Origin: Burkholderiales bacterium
GTDB lineage: Bacteria; Pseudomonadota; Gammaproteobacteria; Burkholderiales; Burkholderiaceae_E
Length of the DNA: 6,087 nucleotides
Assembly: GCA_020348765.1 (NCBI GenBank)
Contig: CP070753.1
Location: 622,896-628,982, forward strand
Reading direction: 5' to 3'
Under the pieces are notes generated by a model. It was not told the DNA's origin. It saw only the letters and a list, made by a program, of their open reading frames with translations, and searched no databases. A program made the position numbers and the translations under genes. Positions within the stretch are counted from its first letter, which is position 1. Each line of letters starts with the position of its first letter. Below are positions 1 to 5,214 of this stretch, piece by piece.

Positions 1-1
1 A

Positions 2-29
2 ATTGCGCATAATGTATATTATGTCAAAT
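2..29 (+). promoter_or_regulatory. AT-rich palindromic operator overlapping the promoter of the SnoaL-like gene
   Basis: Arms CATAAT (8-13) and ATTATG (18-23) form a perfect 6-bp inverted repeat around a GTAT centre. Outer arms ATT (2-4) and AAT (27-29) continue the same dyad. The segment is far more AT-rich than anything else in the window. It also holds -10-like hexamers: CATAAT at 8-13, one mismatch from TATAAT, and TATTAT at 17-22. It ends just before the ribosome binding site GGGAGG (33-38). A dyad of this size overlapping a -10 is typical of a dimeric repressor such as a TetR, MarR or GntR protein. Which regulator binds cannot be told, and any -35 lies left of the window. Confidence 0.5.
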
Positions 30-48
30 GACGGGAGGATCACCACCG

Positions 49-426
49 ATGAACGATAGCCAAGCCACCTGGCAACTGCTGGAGGACTTCGCACAGGCCT
101 TCAACCGCCACGACCTGGACGCGGTCATGTCCCGCATGACCGACGCTTGCGTCTTTCTCGCTGCCGCGGGCCCGAATCCCGACGGCCAGCGCTTCGAGGG
201 TCAGGCGGCCGTGCGCAAGGCCTTCGCCGACTTCATCGCGGCCAGACCGGACGTGCAGTGGAACGCGCCCAAGCACTCGATCGCCGGCGATCGGGCCATC
301 ACCGAGTGGCGGTTCACCTGCACCATGCCCGATGGCAGCCAGGTCGACACCGAGGGCCTGGACGTGTTCCACCTGAAGGACGGCAAGATCTGGATCAAGA
401 GCACGTTCCGCAAGCAGCGGGCCTGA
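49..426 (+). CDS. SnoaL-like / NTF2-fold small protein (nuclear transport factor 2 family)
   Basis: This is a 125-residue cytosolic protein with no signal peptide or membrane segment. The pattern fits the SnoaL-like (NTF2-like alpha+beta cone) fold. An N-terminal helix LEDFAQAFNRHDLDAVMSRM (11-30) is followed by TDACVF, then GQAAVRKAFADF (51-62), and the C-terminal strands ITEWRFTCTMPDG (84-96) and DVFHLKDGKIWIKSTF (105-120). The length matches the family's usual 120-140 residues. Members include ketosteroid-isomerase-like and polyketide-cyclase-like enzymes as well as many proteins of unknown role, so no substrate can be assigned. The ATG at 49 is chosen because GGGAGG (33-38) sits 10 nt upstream; an in-frame ATG at 28 lies before that site and inside the operator. 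The gene stands alone, convergent with aroG. The operator-like palindrome directly upstream suggests a specific regulator. Confidence 0.88.
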   Translation: MNDSQATWQLLEDFAQAFNRHDLDAVMSRMTDACVFLAAAGPNPDGQRFEGQAAVRKAFADFIAARPDVQWNAPKHSIAGDRAITEWRFTCTMPDGSQVDTEGLDVFHLKDGKIWIKSTFRKQRA

Positions 427-443
427 ACGATCGGGTGCGCAGT

Positions 444-475
444 GCCGGCCGGCCCCCTTCCGGGGCTCGGCCGGT
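444..475. terminator. GC-rich hairpin between convergent genes, probable bidirectional terminator
   Basis: CCGGCCG (445-451) pairs with CGGCCGG (468-474). Inside this, after a G-U pair and one C-C mismatch, CCCC (454-457) pairs with GGGG (462-465) across a TTCC loop. The hairpin begins 18 bases after the stop of the SnoaL-like gene and lies about 67 bases past the stop of aroG on the other strand, so it could end both transcripts. There is no run of T on either side, so it is not a textbook intrinsic terminator. It may instead act with Rho or protect 3' ends. Confidence 0.55.
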
Positions 476-541
476 TCGGATCGCGCTCTCGGGCGCCTGC
501 CGCCGCCGCGCCGCGCGCCACGCGGGCGCTGACGCGCGACC

Positions 542-1609
542 TCAGGCGTGCGCCACCAGCTCGTGCAGCGACTCGGCCGCTTCGCGCAGCGCGTGCTGGG
601 TGGTGTCCCAGCCGATGCAGGCATCGGTGATCGAGACGCCGTAGCGCAGCGCCTTCGGGTCGCCGCGCAGCTTCTGGTTGCCCGCGTGCAGGTGCGATTC
701 GAGCATCACGCCGCGGATCGCCCGGTTGCCGGCGGCGACCTGCTGCATCACGTCCTTGAGCACCAGCGGCTGCAGCGCGTGGTTCTTCCCGGAATTGCCG
801 TGGCTGCAGTCGATCACGATGCGCGGCTCGATCCCGGCCTTGGTCAGCGCGGCCTGGGCCTGCGCGACGGCCACGCTGTCGTAGTTCGGCGTGCTGCCAC
901 CGCGCAGGATCAGGTGCCCGTACGGATTGCCCTGGGTCCGGATCAGCGCCACCCTTCCGCGCGCATCGATGCCGAGAAACGCGTGCGGGTGCGAGGCCGA
1001 GGTCATCGCGTTGATCGCGACCTCCAGGTTGCCGTCGGTGCCGTTCTTGAACCCGACCGGCGTCGAGAGCCCGCTCGCCATCTCGCGGTGGGTCTGGCTC
1101 TCGGTCGTGCGCGCACCGATCGCGCTCCAGGCGATCAGCTCGCCCAGGTACTGGGGCGTGATCGGGTCCAGCGCCTCGGTGCCGCAGCCCAGGCCCATCT
1201 CGTTGATCTGGATCAGCAGCTCGCGCGCGATCGCGAGCCCCTTGTCCAGCCGAAACGAGTCGTCCATGTCCGGGTCGTTGACCAGGCCCTTCCACCCGAC
1301 CGTCGTGCGGGGCTTCTCGAAGTACACGCGCATCACCAGGTACAGCGTGTCGGCGACCTCCCCGGCCAGCGCCCGCAGCCGCTCGGCATATTCGAGCGCC
1401 GAGGCCGGGTCGTGCACCGAGCACGGGCCGCAGACCACGAACAGGCGCGGGTCGGTGCCGTCCAGGATCGCCTCGATCGTTCGCCGTGCGGCACCGACCG
1501 TCTCGAGTGCCGGCTTCGAGGCCGGATGCGCCCGCTTGAGCTCGGCTGGCGTCGGCAGCGGCTCGGTGGACTCGACATGGGTGTTGTACAGGGACTGGGC
1601 CGTGATCAT
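542..1609 (-). CDS. aroG: 3-deoxy-7-phosphoheptulonate (DAHP) synthase, class I, AroG/AroF/AroH type
   Basis: This enzyme condenses phosphoenolpyruvate and erythrose 4-phosphate to DAHP, the entry step of the shikimate pathway to aromatic amino acids. The protein is 355 residues, the normal length for the E. coli-type class. By recalled alignment with E. coli AroG, the metal ligands are C63 (GPCSVHD), H270 (DCSHGNSGK), E304 (VMLESHL) and D329 (SITDACIGW). Substrate-site segments VYFEKPRTTVGWKG (95-108) and GARTTESQTHRE (165-176) are intact. Positions matching the E. coli feedback sites D146, P150 and S180 are D148, P152 and S182, all conserved. Allosteric control by an aromatic amino acid is therefore likely, but which one cannot be read. 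The ATG start has GGAG (complement of 1618-1621) 8 nt upstream. The gene is transcribed alone, divergent from 1816-2349. I see no trp/tyr leader peptide or convincing -35/-10 upstream. Confidence 0.96.
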   Translation of the reverse strand: MITAQSLYNTHVESTEPLPTPAELKRAHPASKPALETVGAARRTIEAILDGTDPRLFVVCGPCSVHDPASALEYAERLRALAGEVADTLYLVMRVYFEKPRTTVGWKGLVNDPDMDDSFRLDKGLAIARELLIQINEMGLGCGTEALDPITPQYLGELIAWSAIGARTTESQTHREMASGLSTPVGFKNGTDGNLEVAINAMTSASHPHAFLGIDARGRVALIRTQGNPYGHLILRGGSTPNYDSVAVAQAQAALTKAGIEPRIVIDCSHGNSGKNHALQPLVLKDVMQQVAAGNRAIRGVMLESHLHAGNQKLRGDPKALRYGVSITDACIGWDTTQHALREAAESLHELVAHA

Positions 1610-1786
1610 GACCTTGGCTCCGCACGGGCTGCTTCGGAAATTCGCGATTGAATCACATCACGGCGCGGCCTGGCCTTGCACCACCGGGCCGCGCCAGTCG
1701 CCTCCGGGCCTGCCGAGCGGCGGCAGTGCGCGAATTGCCGTGCTGGCGAGGGGGTCTTTCGCGATCGGCGGGCACGGGCGCGGGCG

Positions 1787-1792
1787 CATAAT
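1787..1792 (+). promoter_or_regulatory. Candidate -10 element CATAAT for the 1816 gene
   Basis: CATAAT matches five of the six TATAAT positions and is conspicuous in a very GC-rich 206-bp divergent gap. Transcription would begin near 1799 and give a short leader before the ATG at 1816. No good TTGACA-like -35 lies 16-18 bp upstream (around 1764-1769 the sequence is ATCGGC), so the promoter would be weak or activator-dependent. The rest of the gap, 1610-1786, must also hold the aroG promoter on the other strand, but I cannot point to it. Confidence 0.3.
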
Positions 1793-1815
1793 GGATCGGG
1801 CGCGATCGATCCCCG

Positions 1816-2349
1816 ATGCACCAAGACACGAACCGTGGTCCGAGCATGCGCAGGCTGAACACCCATTTCGGCTCCGGCGTGCAGCAACTGGCCGAACTGG
1901 CCCGGGATTTCGTGCGCGCCCACCTGCCCGACCGAGCCGAGCAGCGCGGCTTGCGCGAGCGCGGCCTGAGCGACGCCGATCGCTGCGCCGGCCGCGTCGG
2001 CCAGAGACGGCGCAGCGACGTCGGTGCCAACATGCCGCGTGCTGCGCCGGGACAGCGCTTTCCGCGCTATCAGATGCTGCGCGCGCTCGAGCGCTTGTAT
2101 GCCGGGGACCTGCTGGTGATCGCCGGGGACTGCAGCCACGCGATCGCGATCGGCCACCATGCCGCGGTATTCGTGTACCAGCCGCTGCTGGACAACAACT
2201 GGGTCGAGCCGGTCGAGGGCCGCAACGGCCTCGAGAACGTCCGCTACTACGCGCTGTCTCGCGAGGGGTGCGGTGCGCTGCTCAAGGGACGCAACTGGTA
2301 CCGATCGCTGCCCCGCTGGCGGCGGCTCGCGATCCGGCTGTACGAGTAG
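1816..2349 (+). CDS. Hypothetical protein, no recognised family
   Basis: I do not recognise this 177-residue protein. It has no signal peptide or membrane helix and is strongly basic. The N-terminal half (about 28-80) is rich in Arg with RGLRERG and GQRRRSD. The C-terminal half looks like a compact domain: a hydrophobic stretch YAGDLLVIAGDCSHAIAIGH (about 95-114), VFVYQPLLDNNWVEPVEG (117-134), then an Arg/Tyr-rich tail ending RLAIRLYE. Codon third positions are mostly G or C throughout, as expected of a real gene in this genome, which supports this frame over the long open frame opposite. The start is uncertain. The ATG at 1816 and the ATG at 1846 (giving MRRLNTHFG) both lack a clear Shine-Dalgarno, and codons between them look less coding-like, so 1846 (167 residues) is a fair alternative. 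The gene is divergent from aroG and about 117 bases ahead of the sigma-factor operon. Confidence 0.68.
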   Translation: MHQDTNRGPSMRRLNTHFGSGVQQLAELARDFVRAHLPDRAEQRGLRERGLSDADRCAGRVGQRRRSDVGANMPRAAPGQRFPRYQMLRALERLYAGDLLVIAGDCSHAIAIGHHAAVFVYQPLLDNNWVEPVEGRNGLENVRYYALSREGCGALLKGRNWYRSLPRWRRLAIRLYE

Positions 2350-2394
2350 CTCCGCGGCACCCATCGGCCCGTGGCCGCACGGCCTGTGACGGCA

Positions 2395-2423
2395 GGGAAT
2401 AATCCGCTCGCCCCGCCTGTTCA
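2395..2423 (+). promoter_or_regulatory. Candidate promoter of the sigma/anti-sigma operon
   Basis: GGGAATAAT at 2395-2403 can be read in two ways. As a housekeeping promoter, AATAAT (2398-2403) would be a -10, but no good -35 is visible 17 bp upstream. As an ECF promoter, GGGAAT (2395-2400) resembles the GGAA-type -35 of such sigma factors, and TGTTCA (2418-2423) follows after a 17-nt spacer as a possible -10. The ECF reading would let the operon's own sigma factor drive it, which is usual for these modules. The choice is inference. Confidence 0.35.
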
Positions 2424-2432
2424 CTCCTTCGT

Positions 2433-2447
2433 GACGCAAGGTGCGTC
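2433..2447. repeat. Perfect inverted repeat GACGCA-AGG-TGCGTC before the operon's ribosome binding site
   Basis: Two perfect 6-bp arms flank a 3-base centre, ending 6 bases before the Shine-Dalgarno GAGGGAGG (2454-2461) of the secreted-repeat gene. It lies downstream of the candidate promoter. It could be a small regulator's operator, or an RNA hairpin next to the ribosome binding site; a 3-nt loop makes the RNA form possible but tight. Confidence 0.4.
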
Positions 2448-2466
2448 CAACACGAGGGAGGTTGAC

Positions 2467-2853
2467 ATGAGGAAGTGGTGCATCATCGCGGCGACATGGG
2501 TCGCCATCGCAGGCTTTCTGGGCACGACACCGGCTCGGGCGGCCGGCGAACCGGCCCAGGCCGAGGACGGAGTGCTCGTAGGACCCAACGGCATGACCCT
2601 GTACACCTTCGACAAGGACCCGGCCGACGGCGGCAAGAGCGTCTGCAACGGCCCCTGTGCGACCAACTGGCCCCCGCTGGCGGCTGCGGCCGAGGCGAAG
2701 CCGGTCGGCGACTTCGCTCCGATCACGCGAGACGACGGTGCGATGCAATGGGCATACAAGGGCAAGCCGCTGTACTACTGGGTCAAGGACCAGAAGCGCG
2801 GCGATCGCACTGGGGACGGCTTCCGCGACGTCTGGCGCCTGGCTCGCCCGTAG
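2467..2853 (+). CDS. Periplasmic secreted-repeat protein (COG4315 / Lipoprotein_15 family)
   Basis: This is a 128-residue exported protein. Residues 1-25 form a Sec signal peptide (RK, hydrophobic core, cleavage after ARA). There is no lipobox cysteine, so the mature form is probably soluble in the periplasm although relatives are often called lipoproteins. Two secreted-repeat units follow. The first (about 36-71) has GMTLYTFDKDPADGG, then the pair C60-NGP-C64 and TNWPPL. The second (about 84-126) has DGAMQWAYKGKPLYYWVKD and ends GFRDVWRLA. The biochemical role of this family is not established. Two upstream in-frame ATGs, at 2371 and 2422, are rejected because the strong site GAGGGAGG (2454-2461) sits 5 nt before this ATG, which also starts the signal peptide. 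It ends 12 nt before the sigma factor gene and is probably cotranscribed with it, as a likely target of that sigma factor. Confidence 0.9.
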   Translation: MRKWCIIAATWVAIAGFLGTTPARAAGEPAQAEDGVLVGPNGMTLYTFDKDPADGGKSVCNGPCATNWPPLAAAAEAKPVGDFAPITRDDGAMQWAYKGKPLYYWVKDQKRGDRTGDGFRDVWRLARP

Positions 2854-2865
2854 GCGGAATCGTTC

Positions 2866-3393
2866 GTGGACACGGCGCAGCTGGTGGCGATGATTCCGCG
2901 GCTGCGCCGCTATGCGCGCATGCTGATCGGCAATGCCGCGCTGGCCGACGACCTGGTGCAGGACACGCTCGAGCGGGCCTATGCGCGGCGCGCGCAGTGG
3001 CGGGCCGGCACCGACCTTCGGGCCTGGTGTTTCACGATCATGCACAATCTGTTCGTCAACCAGGCTCAGCGGGTCGCGCGGCGCGGCGAGCGCCCGATCG
3101 ATGACATGGACCCATCGACCACGGATACGGTGCTCGGCGCCAGCGACCCGACCGAGGGCTGGGGCCAGGCGCTCGACCTGCAGGACGCACTGCTCGCGCT
3201 GTCCCAGGACCATCGTCGCGTGCTGCTGCTGGTCACCGTCGAACAGCTGTCGTACGAGGAGGTGGCCGAGGTGCTCGCGGTACCGGTGGGGACCGTGATG
3301 TCGCGGCTCGCCCGTGCTCGCGCGCGACTGCGTGCGCTGATGTCAGAAGGAGATCCGGTGGGACGCCAGACCCGCCTGAGGGCGCTGAAGTGA
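2866..3393 (+). CDS. ECF (RpoE-like) RNA polymerase sigma factor
   Basis: This is a 175-residue group 4 sigma factor that redirects RNA polymerase to stress or signal-specific promoters. Region 2 spans about 10-70, with the core-binding motif ADDLVQDTLERAYARR (27-42) and the -10-recognition stretch RAWCFTIMHNLFVNQ (52-66). A linker of about 35 residues follows. Region 4 spans about 105-157 with the helix-turn-helix LSYEEVAEVLAVPVGTVMSR (128-147), which reads the -35. The length is normal for the class, and there is no extra C-terminal domain. The start is GTG at 2866, preceded by GCGGAA (2854-2859) with a 6-nt spacer; relatives begin with a similar stretch before IPRLRRYAR. The stop overlaps the anti-sigma start by 4 nt (GTGA), so the two are translationally coupled. 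The promoter specificity is unknown, but control of its own operon is the usual arrangement. Confidence 0.95.
   Translation: MDTAQLVAMIPRLRRYARMLIGNAALADDLVQDTLERAYARRAQWRAGTDLRAWCFTIMHNLFVNQAQRVARRGERPIDDMDPSTTDTVLGASDPTEGWGQALDLQDALLALSQDHRRVLLLVTVEQLSYEEVAEVLAVPVGTVMSRLARARARLRALMSEGDPVGRQTRLRALK
3345..3360 (+). promoter_or_regulatory. Strong Shine-Dalgarno-like site with in-frame GTG inside the sigma gene's 3' end
   Basis: AGAAGGAGAT (3345-3354) is followed by a GTG at 3358 in the sigma reading frame, only 11 codons before the sigma stop. It lies 37 bases ahead of the anti-sigma start, which has its own weaker site GAGGG (3378-3382). It could be chance, since the codons encode SEGDPV. 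It could also load ribosomes that terminate at 3393 and re-initiate on the overlapping anti-sigma GTG. Confidence 0.25.
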
Positions 3394-4214
3394 GCGAGTC
3401 CGATTCGAAGGAGCCTTACGAGCTGCACCAGTGGCTCGACCGTCGCCTCGGCCCGGCGCAAAGCCGCGCCTTCGAGCGACGCCTGGCGCAGGACGCCGAC
3501 TTGCGCGCCAGCGCTGCCGCCTACCTGCTGCAGGCCGAGCAGCTGCGTCGCCATGGCGATCGAATCGCGGCCGAGCCGGTGCCACCGGCGCTGAGCGACC
3601 CGGTACGGGGCTCGCGGGCCGGTTCGATGCGTCCGTGGCTGGCGGCTGCGGCGGTTGCGATCGTCGCCTGGACACTCGGTTGGTACGGGCACAGGGAACT
3701 CGGCATGCCGCGGCCGCCCGAGGTTGCCGGCGATGACTCGGCACCGTCCGCTCCGGCCGTGTTCGCGGGCGACGCAACGGCACCCGGCTTCGTGCGCACC
3801 GCGCTTCGGGCCCATGAGGTGTTCGTGCCCGAGGTGCGACACCCGGTCGAAGTGCCAGCCAATGAGAGCGCCCATCTGCAGCGCTGGTTGTCGAATCGCC
3901 TCGGCCGCCCGATCGCGGTTCCGGACCTGAACGAAGACGGCTACCGGCTGGTCGGGGGCCGATTGCTGCCTTGCGAATCGGGCGCCTGCGCGCAGTTCAT
4001 GTACGAGCGCGACGGCGGCGGCCGGGTCACGCTGTTCGCAGCCCGTCGCGAAGGCGGCGGCAGCGGCGAGACCGGGTTTCGTTTCGGCCAGCAGGGCTCG
4101 CTCTCGGCTTTCTACTGGATCGATCGCGGCTTCGGCTACACGGTGTCTGGCGAACTCGACCGCGACCGGTTGTTCGCGCTCGCGCGTCGCGTCCACCTGC
4201 AGCTCGAGCGCTGA
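3390..4214 (+). CDS. Single-pass membrane anti-sigma factor with periplasmic sensor domain
   Basis: This 274-residue protein should hold the upstream sigma factor inactive at the inner membrane and release it on an envelope signal. The cytoplasmic N-terminus (about 1-80) has the anti-sigma-like helix YELHQWLDRRLGPAQSRAFE (10-29). It lacks the HxxxCxxC zinc motif of ZAS-type anti-sigmas. One transmembrane helix spans about 82-100 (WLAAAAVAIVAWTLGWYG), positive side in. The periplasmic part contains a conserved-looking module: HPVEVPANES (151-160), LQRWLSNRLGRPIAVPDL (163-180) and GYRLVGGRLLP (184-194), followed by CESGAC (195-200) and AQFMYERDG (201-209). It resembles the COG5662-type transmembrane transcriptional regulators. 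The GTG start overlaps the sigma stop (GTGA) and has GAGGG (3378-3382) 7 nt upstream. The C195/C200 pair may be redox- or metal-responsive, which is inference. The signal is unknown. Confidence 0.9.
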   Translation: MSESDSKEPYELHQWLDRRLGPAQSRAFERRLAQDADLRASAAAYLLQAEQLRRHGDRIAAEPVPPALSDPVRGSRAGSMRPWLAAAAVAIVAWTLGWYGHRELGMPRPPEVAGDDSAPSAPAVFAGDATAPGFVRTALRAHEVFVPEVRHPVEVPANESAHLQRWLSNRLGRPIAVPDLNEDGYRLVGGRLLPCESGACAQFMYERDGGGRVTLFAARREGGGSGETGFRFGQQGSLSAFYWIDRGFGYTVSGELDRDRLFALARRVHLQLER

Positions 4215-4258
4215 TCGCTGCGGCCGCATCTCTCGTGCGCCGAATGTCGGCGACCCGT

Positions 4259-4287
4259 TTGCGCGGCCGTATCGGCGACTCCATAAT
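4259..4287 (+). promoter_or_regulatory. Candidate sigma-70 promoter for the 4317 gene
   Basis: TTGCGC (4259-4264) and CATAAT (4282-4287) are separated by exactly 17 bp. The -10 matches five of six consensus bases and the -35 only three of six. Transcription would start near 4294, leaving a leader of about 23 nt. If correct, the 4317 gene is not simply read through from the anti-sigma gene, which ends 102 bases upstream of the ATG. Confidence 0.45.
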
Positions 4288-4316
4288 CGCGCCATTGCGT
4301 CTTCGGCACCCGGTCG

Positions 4317-5096
4317 ATGAAATCGGTCGCAGCACTCGCGCTCGTGCTCTGTTCGAACGTCGCGTTCGCCGCCTGCCCCCCTGCCCGGTTCACGGCCGCC
4401 GCGGACGTCCGTCTGCGAGGCGACGCGGTGCTGATCGTCACCCACGCGACCTCGGCGCACGACGCACGGCTGGCGACCAAGCGTGGCGTCGACGAGGCGG
4501 TGCGCTATGCCAAGTCGCGGCGCATCCGGGTCGTGTACCTGCAGGACGACGGTCCCGAGGCAGCGTATTTCGCGCAGGATTGCGAGCCGGATTTCCGGGT
4601 CGCCTCGGAAAGCGGCGAGGTCGAGTTCGCGCTGACGCCGGCGCGGGTCTACATCGCGGGCGGGCATCTCGAGCTGTGCCTGTCGCGCACGGTGCACGAT
4701 CTGCTGCTGGCCTGGTCGCGACAGCCGAAGCGACACCTGACCCTGACCTACCTGATGGACGCGATCTACTCGAACGGCAAGTCGATCGAGGAGACCGACG
4801 CCTGGTACCCGGATTTCCAGCGCTTCATGCGGGTGGTCACGCGCGGTCGCCCGGGCGGCGAGCACTGGCCGAAGCTGACGCTGCTCGAGACACTGGGCGT
4901 GATCAACAGCAATGCCCAGGAGCTGGCGTACCTGGAGCGGATCCTGCCGCACTATGCGCGCACCATGCCCGCCGAGTACCGGATCGAGCTGCAGTTCGGT
5001 GACTCGGTGACCAAGGTGCTGCGACCGGCGCCGGGCTGGAACCCGCCGACGCTCAGGTTCGAGTTCGTGGATTCGGCGCTGAGCCTGCAGGACTAG
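4317..5096 (+). CDS. Exported protein of unknown function, possibly a divergent isochorismatase-like fold
   Basis: I do not recognise a named family. The 259-residue product starts with a Sec signal peptide (1-19, cleavage near AFA|AC). The cysteine at 20 lacks a canonical lipobox because Phe sits at -3, so a soluble periplasmic protein is more likely than a lipoprotein. After the signal, GDAVLIVTHATS (35-46), a helix ATKRGVDEAVRYAKSRR (53-69) and IRVVYLQDD (70-78) look like a Rossmann-like start. VYIAGGHLELCLSRTVHDLL (111-130) resembles the strand-loop-helix that carries the catalytic Cys in isochorismatase-type cysteine hydrolases (here C121). The Asp normally found on the first strand is replaced by T42/H43, so activity is doubtful. 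The C-terminal half (about 140-259) has YLMDAIYSNGKSIEETDAWY and nothing recognisable. The ATG has no Shine-Dalgarno, but the signal peptide begins exactly there. It is followed by two hairpins before the convergent dehydrogenase. Confidence 0.8.
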   Translation: MKSVAALALVLCSNVAFAACPPARFTAAADVRLRGDAVLIVTHATSAHDARLATKRGVDEAVRYAKSRRIRVVYLQDDGPEAAYFAQDCEPDFRVASESGEVEFALTPARVYIAGGHLELCLSRTVHDLLLAWSRQPKRHLTLTYLMDAIYSNGKSIEETDAWYPDFQRFMRVVTRGRPGGEHWPKLTLLETLGVINSNAQELAYLERILPHYARTMPAEYRIELQFGDSVTKVLRPAPGWNPPTLRFEFVDSALSLQD

Positions 5097-5098
5097 CG

Positions 5099-5122
5099 GG
5101 CGGGCCGCGAACCCGGCCCGTC
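5099..5122. terminator. GC hairpin just after the 4317 gene
   Basis: CGGGCCG (5101-5107) pairs with CGGCCCG (5114-5120) over a six-base loop CGAACC, and G-U plus G-C pairs extend it to 5099 and 5122. It begins 3 bases after the stop codon at 5094-5096. No T-run follows, so the role as an intrinsic terminator is tentative; 3'-end protection or Rho-assisted termination would also fit. Confidence 0.45.
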
Positions 5123-5135
5123 GTGCGACGCGGCG

Positions 5136-5154
5136 CGCGGCCCGGGCGGCCGCG
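5136..5154. terminator. Second GC hairpin in the convergent gap, possible terminator for the dehydrogenase
   Basis: CGCGGCC (5136-5142) pairs perfectly with GGCCGCG (5148-5154) over a five-base loop CGGGC. It lies about 60 bases past the stop of the aldehyde dehydrogenase on the minus strand and 14 bases from the preceding hairpin. There is no T-run on either strand. In sequence this rich in G+C some such hairpins arise by chance. Confidence 0.3.
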
Positions 5155-5214
5155 ACGCGGCGCCGGCTGCCCGACGAGCGATCGCCTTCGGCGCTGCTCG
5201 CGGCATGCGGACCC

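Noticed and set aside
201..1625. A second minus-strand open frame of 474 codons overlapping aroG and the SnoaL-like gene
   Set aside because: It is out of frame with aroG. Fragments such as VRGLRP mimic aroG only by shifted reading, and no frameshift is needed to explain aroG.
548..1651. A 367-codon plus-strand open frame over aroG
   Set aside because: It is a mirror of the aroG coding sequence, which has every catalytic motif intact on the minus strand.
1729..1763. CGCGAA and TTCGCG arms in the divergent gap before the 1816 gene
   Set aside because: The arms are six bases with a 23-base loop in GC-rich DNA, which is not distinguishable from chance.
1227..2146. GCGATCGC octamers resembling the cyanobacterial HIP1 repeat
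   Set aside because: Only a couple of copies, both inside coding sequence. The gene content is proteobacterial.
2366..2384. Possible hairpin GGCCCGTG/CACGGCC after the 1816 gene
   Set aside because: Only five perfect pairs (CCGTG/CACGG) with a C-C mismatch below them and no T-run, so it is too weak to call a terminator.
1606..3213. A 535-codon minus-strand open frame spanning the 1816, secreted-repeat and sigma genes
   Set aside because: It is antisense to two confidently identified genes and has a low-complexity composition with no recognisable motif. The plus-strand frames carry the coding-like third-position bias.
4219..4228. Palindrome TGCGGCCGCA after the anti-sigma gene
   Set aside because: It has no loop, so it cannot form a useful RNA hairpin, and a 10-bp GC palindrome is likely by chance in this composition.
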